Shown: positions 1 to 6,066 of the stretch, piece by piece | How positions within the stretch are numbered: position 1 is the stretch's first letter | Layout of the letters: the number at the start of each line of letters is the position of its first letter | Assembly (NCBI GenBank): GCA_016208665.1 | Contig: JACQXT010000144.1 | Span: 1 to 6,679, forward strand | Direction: 5' to 3' | DNA length: 6,679 bases | Source of the DNA: Chitinivibrionia bacterium | GTDB taxonomy: Bacteria; Krumholzibacteriota; Krumholzibacteriia; WVZY01 | The notes under the pieces: model-generated | The model's database searches: none | Seen by the model: only the letters and a program-made list of their open reading frames with translations | What the model was told of the DNA's origin: nothing | Program-made: the position numbers and the translations under genes

Positions 1-1
1 A

Positions 2-391
2 GCCTACAAGAAAGGCACGGCAGCGCGCGGCGAGACGGACGTCCAGCCTCCGGTGCCGCTCGCGGCGATTTCCGCACAAAAGGCGCCCGCGGGGTCCGAG
101 ACGGGCGACGCCGGCGCGGGAGGCAAACTCGTGCTCTTCGGAGACTCCGATTTTGCGGCCAACGCGTCGTTCCGGGTGTCCGGCAATGCCGATTTTTTCA
201 TGAACACGATACACTTCCTTGCGGAGGAGAAGGACCTCATCGCCATCAGGCCGAAACAGGGCTTGGGGGACCGGATCTTTCTGACCGCGAGCCAGGGGCG
301 TCTCGTATTCCTGCTGAGCGTCATTCTGCTTCCCTTGTCGATCATCACATTCGGCTCGGCGCTGTTCCTGCGGAGAAGACGGCGGGGATAG
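2..391 (+). CDS. GldG-like ABC transporter auxiliary protein, C-terminal fragment
   Basis: The frame is open from the left edge and ends at TAG 389-391, giving the last 129 residues of a longer protein; the real start lies outside the window. A GTG at 53 could be called as a start, but the reading continues upstream without a stop, so it is probably internal. The segment at residues 42-57 (KLVLFGDSDFAANASF), followed by a GNADFFMNTIHFLAEE-type motif and then an IRPK tetrad, is characteristic of the C-terminal part of GldG / ABC-type 'gliding motility auxiliary' proteins. These are periplasmic glutamine-amidotransferase-like domains anchored to ABC-2 permeases. Residues about 101-123 form a hydrophobic membrane helix, closed by a cluster of five arginines that should sit in the cytoplasm. 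The DUF4340 gene directly downstream is a usual partner of this family. The transported substrate cannot be inferred. Confidence 0.85.
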   Translation, partial: AYKKGTAARGETDVQPPVPLAAISAQKAPAGSETGDAGAGGKLVLFGDSDFAANASFRVSGNADFFMNTIHFLAEEKDLIAIRPKQGLGDRIFLTASQGRLVFLLSVILLPLSIITFGSALFLRRRRRG

Positions 392-402
392 CCGTTTCCG
401 CC

Positions 403-419
403 GGAGAGAGGAGAGTTCC
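403..419 (+). promoter_or_regulatory. Ribosome binding site of the DUF4340 gene
   Basis: A purine run at 403-415 contains AGGAG at 409-413, six bases before ATG 420. This strong Shine-Dalgarno in the 28-base gap after the GldG-like gene fixes the start at 420 and supports co-transcription of the two genes. Confidence 0.7.
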
Positions 420-1772
420 ATGCGCCTCAAGAACACATGGATCATGCTGGCCGTCGCCGCCGCCCTGCTGGCGTTCTTCTTCCTGTTCGAGCAGCCGGGG
501 CACAAGGAAAAGCTCGAACGGGAGGCCTCGGAACAGAAGCTCACGAATCTTTCGAAGGACGGCATCGCACGCCTGACCATAGAGACACCCGGCCGTCCGC
601 CGATTGTAATCGAAAAGACGGACGGAACGTGGATGATCCGCTCCCCCGTATCCGATGCCGCGGACGAGGCGACCGTCAACACCCTCGTTGCATCGATCGC
701 GGATGCAGCCATCGAACGAACGCTGGAGCCGGACAGCGCCGCCGCGAACGAGCTGGGCCTGGACCGAGCGGCGACGAAGCTCGTGTGCGCAACGGCAGGA
801 AACGACACGACGCTCTCGCTCACGATCGGCGGCCACACGCTGACGAAATCCCACTTCTACGCGCGGAAGGACGCGGCGGCCGAGGTGCTGCTCCTGCCGG
901 CGACCATACGGCGATACGCGGTGAAGGAACTGCCGGAATTCAGGGACAAGAAGATCCTCGACTTCATGGTCGAGGACGCATCGGCATTCGAACTCTCGAG
1001 CGGGACCCGGACGCTCAGGTGGGATCTGCTGCCCGGCAATGGATGGATCGCGGTCCAGGGCCGGGACACCATCCGCGGCGACGCCGTCGAAGTCGAATCG
1101 ATTCTCCGGAAGCTTCGCGCGCTGCGCGTGAAATCGTTCGTCTCCGACGATCCGGCGGACTTCGCACAATATTGGACGGGTCCGAAGAACGCCATTACGG
1201 TCTGGACGGAGAGCGGCGTGCGCCGCCTGACTCTCCGATGCGGCGCACTCCAGGAGGGAGAGTTCTCTGCGCTTGCCGAGGGCTCCGGCAGAATCGTCAA
1301 AGCCGACGGCGCGTTTCTCGGCGTCTTTGCATCTACGGCGGAGCGTCTGCGCGACAGGCATCTCGTGTCCTTCGACAGGAACGACGTGCTCAAGATCGAG
1401 GTTCAGACGCCCGATACGAGCGGCACGATCGTGAGATCCGGCGAGGAATGGTCGTTTCTCAATCCCGCGCTCGGCACGATCGAACAGCAGCGCGTCTCGG
1501 CGTTCTTCTCGCAACTCGAAGGTTTTAAGTGTGATTCCGTGCTGGCCGGCGGGAACGAAGATGCCGCCGGGCGCGGTTTTTCCTCGCCGTCATTCAGCGT
1601 GACGCTCTTCGGCGAGGGCGATCGGATCGTCGACCGCGTGTCCGCAGGCGCCGAAGATCCGGGGAGTCGCATGCTGTTCGTTTCGAGCCGTTCCCTCCGC
1701 TTGCACGCGCTCGTGGATCAGCAACGGCTGAACACCCTCCTCGCCGCTTTCAAGAACGTTGCGGCCAAGTAA
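420..1772 (+). CDS. DUF4340 domain-containing membrane-anchored protein
   Basis: This 450-residue protein begins with a short basic stretch and one hydrophobic helix (about residues 7-23, rich in A, L and F). The rest is long, soluble and probably periplasmic. I see three related beta-rich units with the DUF4340 look: about residues 43-103 (I-x-R-L-T-I-E followed by a G-T-W-x-I turn), about 180-245 (with G-N-G-W-I), and about 316-377 (L-K-I-E-V followed by G-E-E-W-S-F). Units two and three are each preceded by an R-D-K/R-x-L/I segment (FRDKKIL and LRDRHLV). Proteins of this type commonly follow GldG-like ABC auxiliary genes, as here, and are thought to belong to the same envelope ABC complex; the molecular role is not known. 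The start is set by AGGAG six bases upstream. The gene ends at TAA 1770-1772, followed by a 97-base gap, so it is probably the last gene of its operon. Confidence 0.85.
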   Translation: MRLKNTWIMLAVAAALLAFFFLFEQPGHKEKLEREASEQKLTNLSKDGIARLTIETPGRPPIVIEKTDGTWMIRSPVSDAADEATVNTLVASIADAAIERTLEPDSAAANELGLDRAATKLVCATAGNDTTLSLTIGGHTLTKSHFYARKDAAAEVLLLPATIRRYAVKELPEFRDKKILDFMVEDASAFELSSGTRTLRWDLLPGNGWIAVQGRDTIRGDAVEVESILRKLRALRVKSFVSDDPADFAQYWTGPKNAITVWTESGVRRLTLRCGALQEGEFSALAEGSGRIVKADGAFLGVFASTAERLRDRHLVSFDRNDVLKIEVQTPDTSGTIVRSGEEWSFLNPALGTIEQQRVSAFFSQLEGFKCDSVLAGGNEDAAGRGFSSPSFSVTLFGEGDRIVDRVSAGAEDPGSRMLFVSSRSLRLHALVDQQRLNTLLAAFKNVAAK

Positions 1773-1834
1773 GCGGGGTTGCCTCCTCTCGCACCGACTG
1801 GACGCGTTCCCCCGCCTCCCGGCGCCGGAGCCTG

Positions 1835-1870
1835 TTGCGAATGCTCCCCGTTTCTGATATCTTGAAATCA
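1835..1870 (+). promoter_or_regulatory. Possible sigma70-type promoter giving a leaderless mRNA for the DUF362 gene
   Basis: TTGCGA (1835-1840) and TATCTT (1858-1863) are separated by 17 bases, each matching the consensus at four of six positions. A -10 element there would put the first transcribed base at about 1870, the A of the DUF362 start codon. No Shine-Dalgarno is visible before that ATG, and an in-frame TGA at 1855-1857 leaves almost no room for an upstream start. Both facts fit leaderless initiation. The matches are modest and could be chance; the consensus used by this organism is unknown. Confidence 0.25.
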
Positions 1871-2838
1871 TGGACAGACGCTCGTTTCTGCGCCTCGCCG
1901 CGGCCTCCGCGCTCGCGGCCGAATGGTTGCCCGCCCCGGATCTCTGCGCGCGCGAATCGAGCCGCGTCGCCTGCATCACCGATCCGGTGCTCGCGAAGTC
2001 GCGCGAACCGGCGCCGGAAAGGCTGCAGCGCCTGGTGGACCGCTCGGTAACGACCCTCACGGGCATCGACGACGCCGGCGAGGCATGGCGCTCCCTGTTC
2101 GCTCCGAACGACGTCGTCGGGATCAAGGTCAACTGTCTCGCCGGCCGGGGAAATTCGACGAATCCGGAAGTGGTCGAGGCGATCGCCGCGAGTCTTCGCC
2201 GCATCGGCATTCCCGGCGAACGCATCATCGTATGGGACAGGAGCAACCGCGATCTTCTTGCGGCGGGTTTCAAGCCCGGCGCCCGGGGAGCGTACCGCTG
2301 CTTCGGCACCGACGAAGCCGGATATGACGACCGGCTCTTCGAAGAGGGATCGGTCGGAGGCCTCCTCAGCACCATTCTCACCTCCCTCTCGAGCGCAATC
2401 ATCAACGTGCCCGTCCTCAAGGGTCGCGGCATCACGGGCGTGTCGCTCAGCATGAAGAACCACTACGGATCCATCCATAACCCGAACAAGTATCACCCGA
2501 ACGGCGGCGATCCCTACATCGCGGACTTGAACTCCATCCCCATGATCAGGAAGAAACAGCGCCTCATCATATGCGATTGTCTGAACGGACAGTGCAACGG
2601 CGGACCGGCTTACGATCCGCGATGGAGCTGGCGGGAGGGCTCGATGCTGGCGGCGCGAGACCCCGTGGCGCTCGACGCTACCGCGCTCGCGATGATCGAA
2701 CGCAAGCGCGCGGAGCGGGGGCTCCCGGCGCTCGCCGAAGAGAAGCGATTCCCCGCCTACATCGGCACGGCCGCCGAGATAAACGGCCTCGGAAACGCTT
2801 CCCGCGACTCGATCGAGCTCGTGCGCGAGGAGACGTGA
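1870..2838 (+). CDS. DUF362 domain-containing protein with Tat signal
   Basis: This 322-residue protein opens with a twin-arginine motif (DRRSFLRLA, residues 2-10), then an alanine-rich hydrophobic stretch and a likely cleavage region near residues 21-27. Export in folded form, perhaps with a cofactor, is predicted. The body carries DUF362 signatures: NDVVGIKVNCLAG (80-92), NPEVVEAIAASLRRIGIP (98-115), VWDRSNRDL (121-129), INVPVLKGRGITGVSLSMKN (178-197) followed by HYGS, and REGSMLAARDPVALDATAL (255-273) near the C-terminus. There is no ferredoxin-type 4Fe-4S domain, which some DUF362 proteins have. Cysteines C235, C237 and C242 form a C-x-C-x4-C cluster that could bind metal. The biochemical role of DUF362 is unsettled. 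An in-frame stop at 1855 fixes the start region; no Shine-Dalgarno is seen. The stop codon overlaps the ATG of a possible small ORF leading into amrS, suggesting one transcript with the AmmeMemoRadiSam genes. Confidence 0.88.
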   Translation: MDRRSFLRLAAASALAAEWLPAPDLCARESSRVACITDPVLAKSREPAPERLQRLVDRSVTTLTGIDDAGEAWRSLFAPNDVVGIKVNCLAGRGNSTNPEVVEAIAASLRRIGIPGERIIVWDRSNRDLLAAGFKPGARGAYRCFGTDEAGYDDRLFEEGSVGGLLSTILTSLSSAIINVPVLKGRGITGVSLSMKNHYGSIHNPNKYHPNGGDPYIADLNSIPMIRKKQRLIICDCLNGQCNGGPAYDPRWSWREGSMLAARDPVALDATALAMIERKRAERGLPALAEEKRFPAYIGTAAEINGLGNASRDSIELVREET

Positions 2839-2909
2839 TGCGTCCGAGTCTCCGCCAAAGCGCCGCGGCGACCTCACGAAGGACCGCAGGAACGAAGCGA
2901 CGACGATGA
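2838..2909 (+). CDS. Possible 23-residue arginine-rich bridging ORF
   Basis: A 23-codon ORF fills the gap between the DUF362 gene and amrS. Its ATG (2838-2840) overlaps the DUF362 stop by one base (TGATG). Its stop TGA (2907-2909) overlaps the amrS start ATG at 2906 (ATGA). AGGAG at 2828-2832 lies five bases upstream, a better Shine-Dalgarno than the one for amrS itself. The peptide has seven arginines and one lysine and no recognisable domain. Its likeliest role, if translated, is to carry ribosomes from the DUF362 stop to the amrS start (translational coupling) rather than to make a functional peptide. It may equally be an accident of a GC-rich spacer. Confidence 0.3.
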   Translation: MRPSLRQSAAATSRRTAGTKRRR

Positions 2910-4018
2910 AACTGACACGAAGAGATTTTCTGCAGGCATCCGGAGCGTCGTGTATCGCGCTCGCCGCATCGGGCCTTCCCGCGCCGGCCGCGGATCCGCA
3001 GCTCGTGGAAGCCCGCTATTACGAAAAGCTTCCCGACAAGAAGATCAAGTGCGTTCTCTGCCCGCGCGAATGCGCGATCGACAACCGGGAGACGGGGTAC
3101 TGCGGCGTTCGCGAGAACCGCGAGGGCGCGTACTACACGCTGGTCTACGGCAAGCCGTGCACGATCAACATCGATCCGATCGAGAAGAAACCGCACTTTC
3201 ACTTCCATCCGGGCACCGCGGCGTTTTCGACGGCGACCGCCGGCTGCAATATCAACTGCAAGTTCTGCCAGAACTGGGAGATTTCCCAGAGCCGCCCGGA
3301 ACAGATTCGTTATTACGACCTGAGCCCGGAGGAGTTCGTCGCCGAGTGCGTCAAGCACGGAGTCCCCACGATCGCCTACACGTATTCGGAGCCGGTGGTA
3401 TTCACCGAGTATATGCACGATATTTCCGCGGAAGCGCGGAAGCGCGGCATCAAGAACGTGATGATCACCAACGGGTATATTCAGGAAAAACCCATGAGAG
3501 ATCTCACGGGCGTTCTGGACGCCGTGAAGATCGATCTCAAGTCGTTCCGGGAACGCTATTACCGCGACGTCTGCGACGGCGAACTGAAACCGGTGCTCGA
3601 CACCCTGCTTCTGCTCTCGAGTCTCTCCATCTGGATCGAGATCGTGTATCTCGTCGTGCCCACCCTCAACGACGGCGCCGACGAATTGAAAGAATTGAGC
3701 GCCTGGTGCCTGCAAAATCTCGGCGGCGACGTGCCGATGCATTTTACGCGCTTCCAGCCGCAATACCGGCTGAAGAACCTCCCGCCTACGCCCACGGCGA
3801 CGCTGGAGAAGGCCAAGAAGATATATGAGGACGCAGGAGGAAAGTACGTGTATATTGGGAACGTCCCCGGGCACGAAGCGGAGAACACGTCGTGCCCTGC
3901 GTGCGGCGAACTCCTCATCAAGCGAAGAATGTACGACGTGCAGATGATTTCCTTGCGAAAGGGGCGCTGCGCGAAGTGCAATGAAGCGATCCCCGGAGTT
4001 TGGAATGAAGCCGATTAA
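2906..4018 (+). CDS. amrS: AmmeMemoRadiSam system radical SAM enzyme, Tat signal
   Basis: This 370-residue radical SAM protein is of the pyruvate-formate-lyase-activase-like type found in AmmeMemoRadiSam systems. The 4Fe-4S/SAM motif is C114-NIN-C118-KF-C121 (C-x3-C-x2-C, encoded at 3245-3268), followed by QNWEISQ, as is typical of this family. An N-terminal cysteine block (C49, C52, C56, C66, in a CVLCPRECAID context) and a C-terminal zinc-ribbon-like pair of CxxC motifs (C330/C333 and C355/C358, ending in IPGVW) also match the family. Downstream, TNGY (188-191) and KIDLKSF (208-214) fit the radical SAM barrel. The first 29 residues form an apparent Tat signal (TRRDFLQ, then a hydrophobic stretch and PAPAA). 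Export would be unusual for an enzyme needing SAM and a reductant. The substrate is unknown. The start follows only a weak Shine-Dalgarno (AGGAA 2888-2892, 13 bases away), and the 3' end overlaps the next gene by 14 bases, implying coupling. Confidence 0.93.
   Translation: MKLTRRDFLQASGASCIALAASGLPAPAADPQLVEARYYEKLPDKKIKCVLCPRECAIDNRETGYCGVRENREGAYYTLVYGKPCTINIDPIEKKPHFHFHPGTAAFSTATAGCNINCKFCQNWEISQSRPEQIRYYDLSPEEFVAECVKHGVPTIAYTYSEPVVFTEYMHDISAEARKRGIKNVMITNGYIQEKPMRDLTGVLDAVKIDLKSFRERYYRDVCDGELKPVLDTLLLLSSLSIWIEIVYLVVPTLNDGADELKELSAWCLQNLGGDVPMHFTRFQPQYRLKNLPPTPTATLEKAKKIYEDAGGKYVYIGNVPGHEAENTSCPACGELLIKRRMYDVQMISLRKGRCAKCNEAIPGVWNEAD
3995..4007 (+). promoter_or_regulatory. Shine-Dalgarno and start that define the AmrB-AmrA fusion
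   Basis: GGAG at 3995-3998 is six bases before ATG 4005, inside the end of amrS. An earlier in-frame ATG at 3981 lacks a comparable site. I therefore prefer 4005, which also gives a cleaner signal-peptide-like N-terminus. Confidence 0.6.
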
Positions 4019-5567
4019 TCCCCGTCTTTTCAAAGCTCTTCTCGCCGCGGCCCTCTGGCTGTCGTGGAGCGGACTGCTGCCGCCAAAGGAGGCTGGATCA
4101 GAAATCATGTCAGACAAGGAATCAATCCGGAAGCCGGCCGTCGCCGACCAGTTCTATCCGGCCGACCCGGGCCGGTTGCGGGCCGATATTCGAGAGTTTC
4201 TCTCGAATGCCGACGTCGCGCCTCCGGCGGGAAGAATACTTGCTCTTGTCTCGCCTCACGCGGGATATGTGTATTCCGGACAGGTGGCCGCCCATGGTTA
4301 CAAGCTTCTGCAGGCTCAGGGAGCGCGCACGGTCATCGTCATCAGCCCGTCCCACGTCGAGTTCTTTCCGTTCGCGTCCATCTACGGCGGAGGCGGCTAC
4401 GAGACCCCCCTGGGAGTCATCCCCGTCGACAAGGAACTCGCGAATCGCATCGCTTCGAACGGCGATCTTGTCAGGCTCTCCGACAAGGGCCATCTTCAAG
4501 AGCGGCTTTCCCGGCAGGAACACGCCCTCGAGGTGCAACTGCCGTTTCTCCAGTGCGTGCTGGGATCCTTCTCGGTCGTTCCCATCGTGATGGGAGATCA
4601 GAGCTGGGAGATTTGCGAAGCCCTTGGGGAAGCCATCGCTCCGGTTCTCAAGGAGCCGGGCGCCGTTATTGTAGCCAGTTCCGATCTGTCTCATTTCCAC
4701 CCGGAAAAAACCGCCCGAAGCCTCGATTCGGCGTTCTGCGGCTTGCTGGAGAAGATGGATGCCGAACTGCTGTACGAGGGCATCGAGGACAGATCGTTCG
4801 AAGCGTGCGGAGCCGGGCCGGTCATCGCATCGATCCTTGCCTGCACATCGGCGGGAACCTCGGAGTGCCGGATACTGGCGACCGCGACTTCCGCGGACGC
4901 TTCAGGCGATCGCTCGAGCGTCGTGGGATACGCATCGGCCGTCATCACCGCGGGAGGAACAACGAGCCGCAACGAGAAGCAAAGCGAGGACAGGCACGCG
5001 AGCGGCGCGGATGAATTCACACTCTCGCCGCAGGAGCGGCGGCACCTCCTCGCGCTTGCGCGCCGGGCAATCGCGGAACACCTGGGCCTGGGGAGCGCGC
5101 CGGTCGAACCCGCGGCGTCTCCGCTCTTCGAGGAGAAGAGCGGCGCATTCGTCACGATCAAGATGCAGGGCCAGCTTCGCGGATGCATCGGCTACATCGA
5201 GGCCCTGCGGCCGCTGAAGACCGCGATCGCCGAAATGGCCAGGGCCGCGGCGTTCGACGATCCGCGGTTCGCGCCCCTGACCAAAGAGGAATATCCGAGG
5301 ATATCGATCGAAATATCCGTGCTCTCTCCGTTGCGCCTCATCTCCGATCCGGAAACGATCGAAGTCGGCCGCCACGGACTGGTGGTCGAACAAGGCATGC
5401 ACCGGGGGCTCCTCCTGCCCCAGGTAGCGGCCGAGTATGGATGGAACCGCACGCAGTTTCTCGAGCATACATGCCAGAAGGCGATGCTCCCCGCCGCTGC
5501 TTGGAAGGATCCGCGCACAAGGATCTACGCCTTCTCGGCGGAGGTGTTCGGCGAAGCGAAGAAATAG
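4005..5567 (+). CDS. amrB: Fused AmmeMemoRadiSam protein B (Memo-like) - protein A (AMMECR1-like)
   Basis: This is a 520-residue two-domain protein (528 if ATG 3981 is used); numbering here is from ATG 4005. Residues about 1-33 are basic then hydrophobic (ALLAAALWLSWSGLL), a signal peptide or membrane anchor. Residues about 40-315 are a Memo domain, related in fold to class III extradiol dioxygenases. It starts IRKPAVADQFYPADP and keeps the residues that match the metal-site set of human MEMO1: H85 (SPHAGYVYSG), H117 (SPSHVEFF), H230 (SSDLSHFH) and C268 (EACGAGPV). A polar linker of about 20 residues follows. Residues about 337-515 are an AMMECR1 domain with the hallmark LRGCIG (391-396, encoded at 5175-5192), then FDDPRF and ISIEISVLSP. 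The trio of A, B and radical SAM protein co-occurs widely, but its reaction is not established. Here B and A are necessarily made 1:1. The gene overlaps amrS by 14 bases. An internal ATG at 4107 with a strong Shine-Dalgarno could yield a form without the signal. Confidence 0.92.
   Translation: MKPINPRLFKALLAAALWLSWSGLLPPKEAGSEIMSDKESIRKPAVADQFYPADPGRLRADIREFLSNADVAPPAGRILALVSPHAGYVYSGQVAAHGYKLLQAQGARTVIVISPSHVEFFPFASIYGGGGYETPLGVIPVDKELANRIASNGDLVRLSDKGHLQERLSRQEHALEVQLPFLQCVLGSFSVVPIVMGDQSWEICEALGEAIAPVLKEPGAVIVASSDLSHFHPEKTARSLDSAFCGLLEKMDAELLYEGIEDRSFEACGAGPVIASILACTSAGTSECRILATATSADASGDRSSVVGYASAVITAGGTTSRNEKQSEDRHASGADEFTLSPQERRHLLALARRAIAEHLGLGSAPVEPAASPLFEEKSGAFVTIKMQGQLRGCIGYIEALRPLKTAIAEMARAAAFDDPRFAPLTKEEYPRISIEISVLSPLRLISDPETIEVGRHGLVVEQGMHRGLLLPQVAAEYGWNRTQFLEHTCQKAMLPAAAWKDPRTRIYAFSAEVFGEAKK
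4085..4109 (+). promoter_or_regulatory. Internal strong Shine-Dalgarno with alternative start in the fusion gene
   Basis: AAAGGAGG at 4085-4092 precedes an in-frame ATG at 4107-4109, with a rather long spacer of 14 bases. Initiation here would give a 486-residue protein starting MSDKESIRKPAVADQFYP, which is where classical Memo proteins begin, and would drop the hydrophobic N-terminus. It may be the true start, a second start, or chance. Confidence 0.4.
4187..4209 (+). repeat. Perfect 9-bp inverted repeat with a 3-base loop inside the fusion gene
   Basis: ATTCGAGAG (4188-4196) and CTCTCGAAT (4200-4208) are exact reverse complements around the loop TTT. A U-G pair at 4187/4209 could extend the RNA stem. 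It lies about 80 bases after the internal ATG at 4107 and encodes the residues DIREFLSN. No U-tract follows, so it is not a terminator. Confidence 0.55.
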
Positions 5568-5575
5568 AGGAAACG

Positions 5576-6066
5576 CTAGCTCCGCATACGGAATCCGGCG
5601 CCTGCGAGCGCGACGGCATTGAAGCCGGCGAGCAGCATCAGTCCCAGGGGTAGCCCCAGCAGCGGAAGCATGAGGCCGCCGAAGAGAGCCGCGCCCAGAC
5701 ATCCCCCAAGCAGATCGAACGCATAGATGACCGGCGCCACTTCCGTTCCCTCCCCCCGCGCGGCGCATGCGACGACGAACGCGGCGCCCGTCAAGAGTCC
5801 CAGCGTCCATTCCGTGAGCAGAAAGAGCGCCTTCATCGCCGAAGCCGGCATCGGCCGGCGCTCGATCGCGAGCAGGGCGGCGGCCAGAAATACAAACAAG
5901 AGAAGCAGGAGAAGATGTATGAGCGCGGCCTTCGATGATTCCGCCGAGCGACCCGAACGGCCGGCGGTTTTCCGCGCCCGAGCGCCGGCCGCTTCGAGCC
6001 TGATCCTGCCTTCCGCGGCGGAATTCTCCCCGCCGCCGGACGGCGCGAGGGCGCCGCTCGCACCTG
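5576..6066 (-). CDS. 3' segment of the broken spermidine-synthase-like gene
   Basis: In the second frame the sequence from about 6060 gives a polar linker rich in A, G, S and R of about 45 residues. Four or five membrane helices follow: LIHLLLLLLFVFLAAALLAI, then KALFLLTEWTLGLLTGAAFV, then VIYAFDLLGGCLGAALFGGL continuing to LMLPLLGLPLGLMLLAGFN and a short AVALAGAGF. The YAFDLLGGCLGA...LLPLLGL run is the usual C-terminal signature of membrane-fused spermidine-synthase-like proteins. The frame stays open upstream to about 6514, but that part only overlaps the first frame and has no family character. No convincing start codon with a ribosome site is seen at the junction, so it is unlikely to be an independent gene. 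Confidence 0.6.

Noticed and set aside
345..1514. A 389-codon open frame on the minus strand opposite the DUF4340 gene
   Set aside because: Same situation: low-complexity, charged translation, no ribosome site of note, and the plus strand has a well-supported membrane-anchored DUF4340 gene.
1811..1834. GC-rich palindrome (CCGGCGCCGG, 1819-1828) after the DUF4340 gene as a terminator
   Set aside because: The symmetric core leaves no proper loop and no T-run follows; such short GC palindromes are expected in this composition.
3425..3455. Short direct repeat of GCGGAAGC in amrS
   Set aside because: It encodes a plain helix (SAEARKRG) and has only two units; no evidence of a functional repeat.
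2678..4117. A 479-codon open frame on the minus strand opposite amrS
   Set aside because: It is a shadow frame in GC-rich DNA: arginine-rich, with no domain signature, and fully opposite amrS, whose radical SAM and zinc-ribbon motifs are unmistakable.
5291..5318. ATATCC/GGATAT repeats in the AMMECR1 domain
   Set aside because: Only a 5-bp stem with a 4-base loop plus a third partial copy; easily explained by isoleucine-rich codons in a conserved beta-strand segment.
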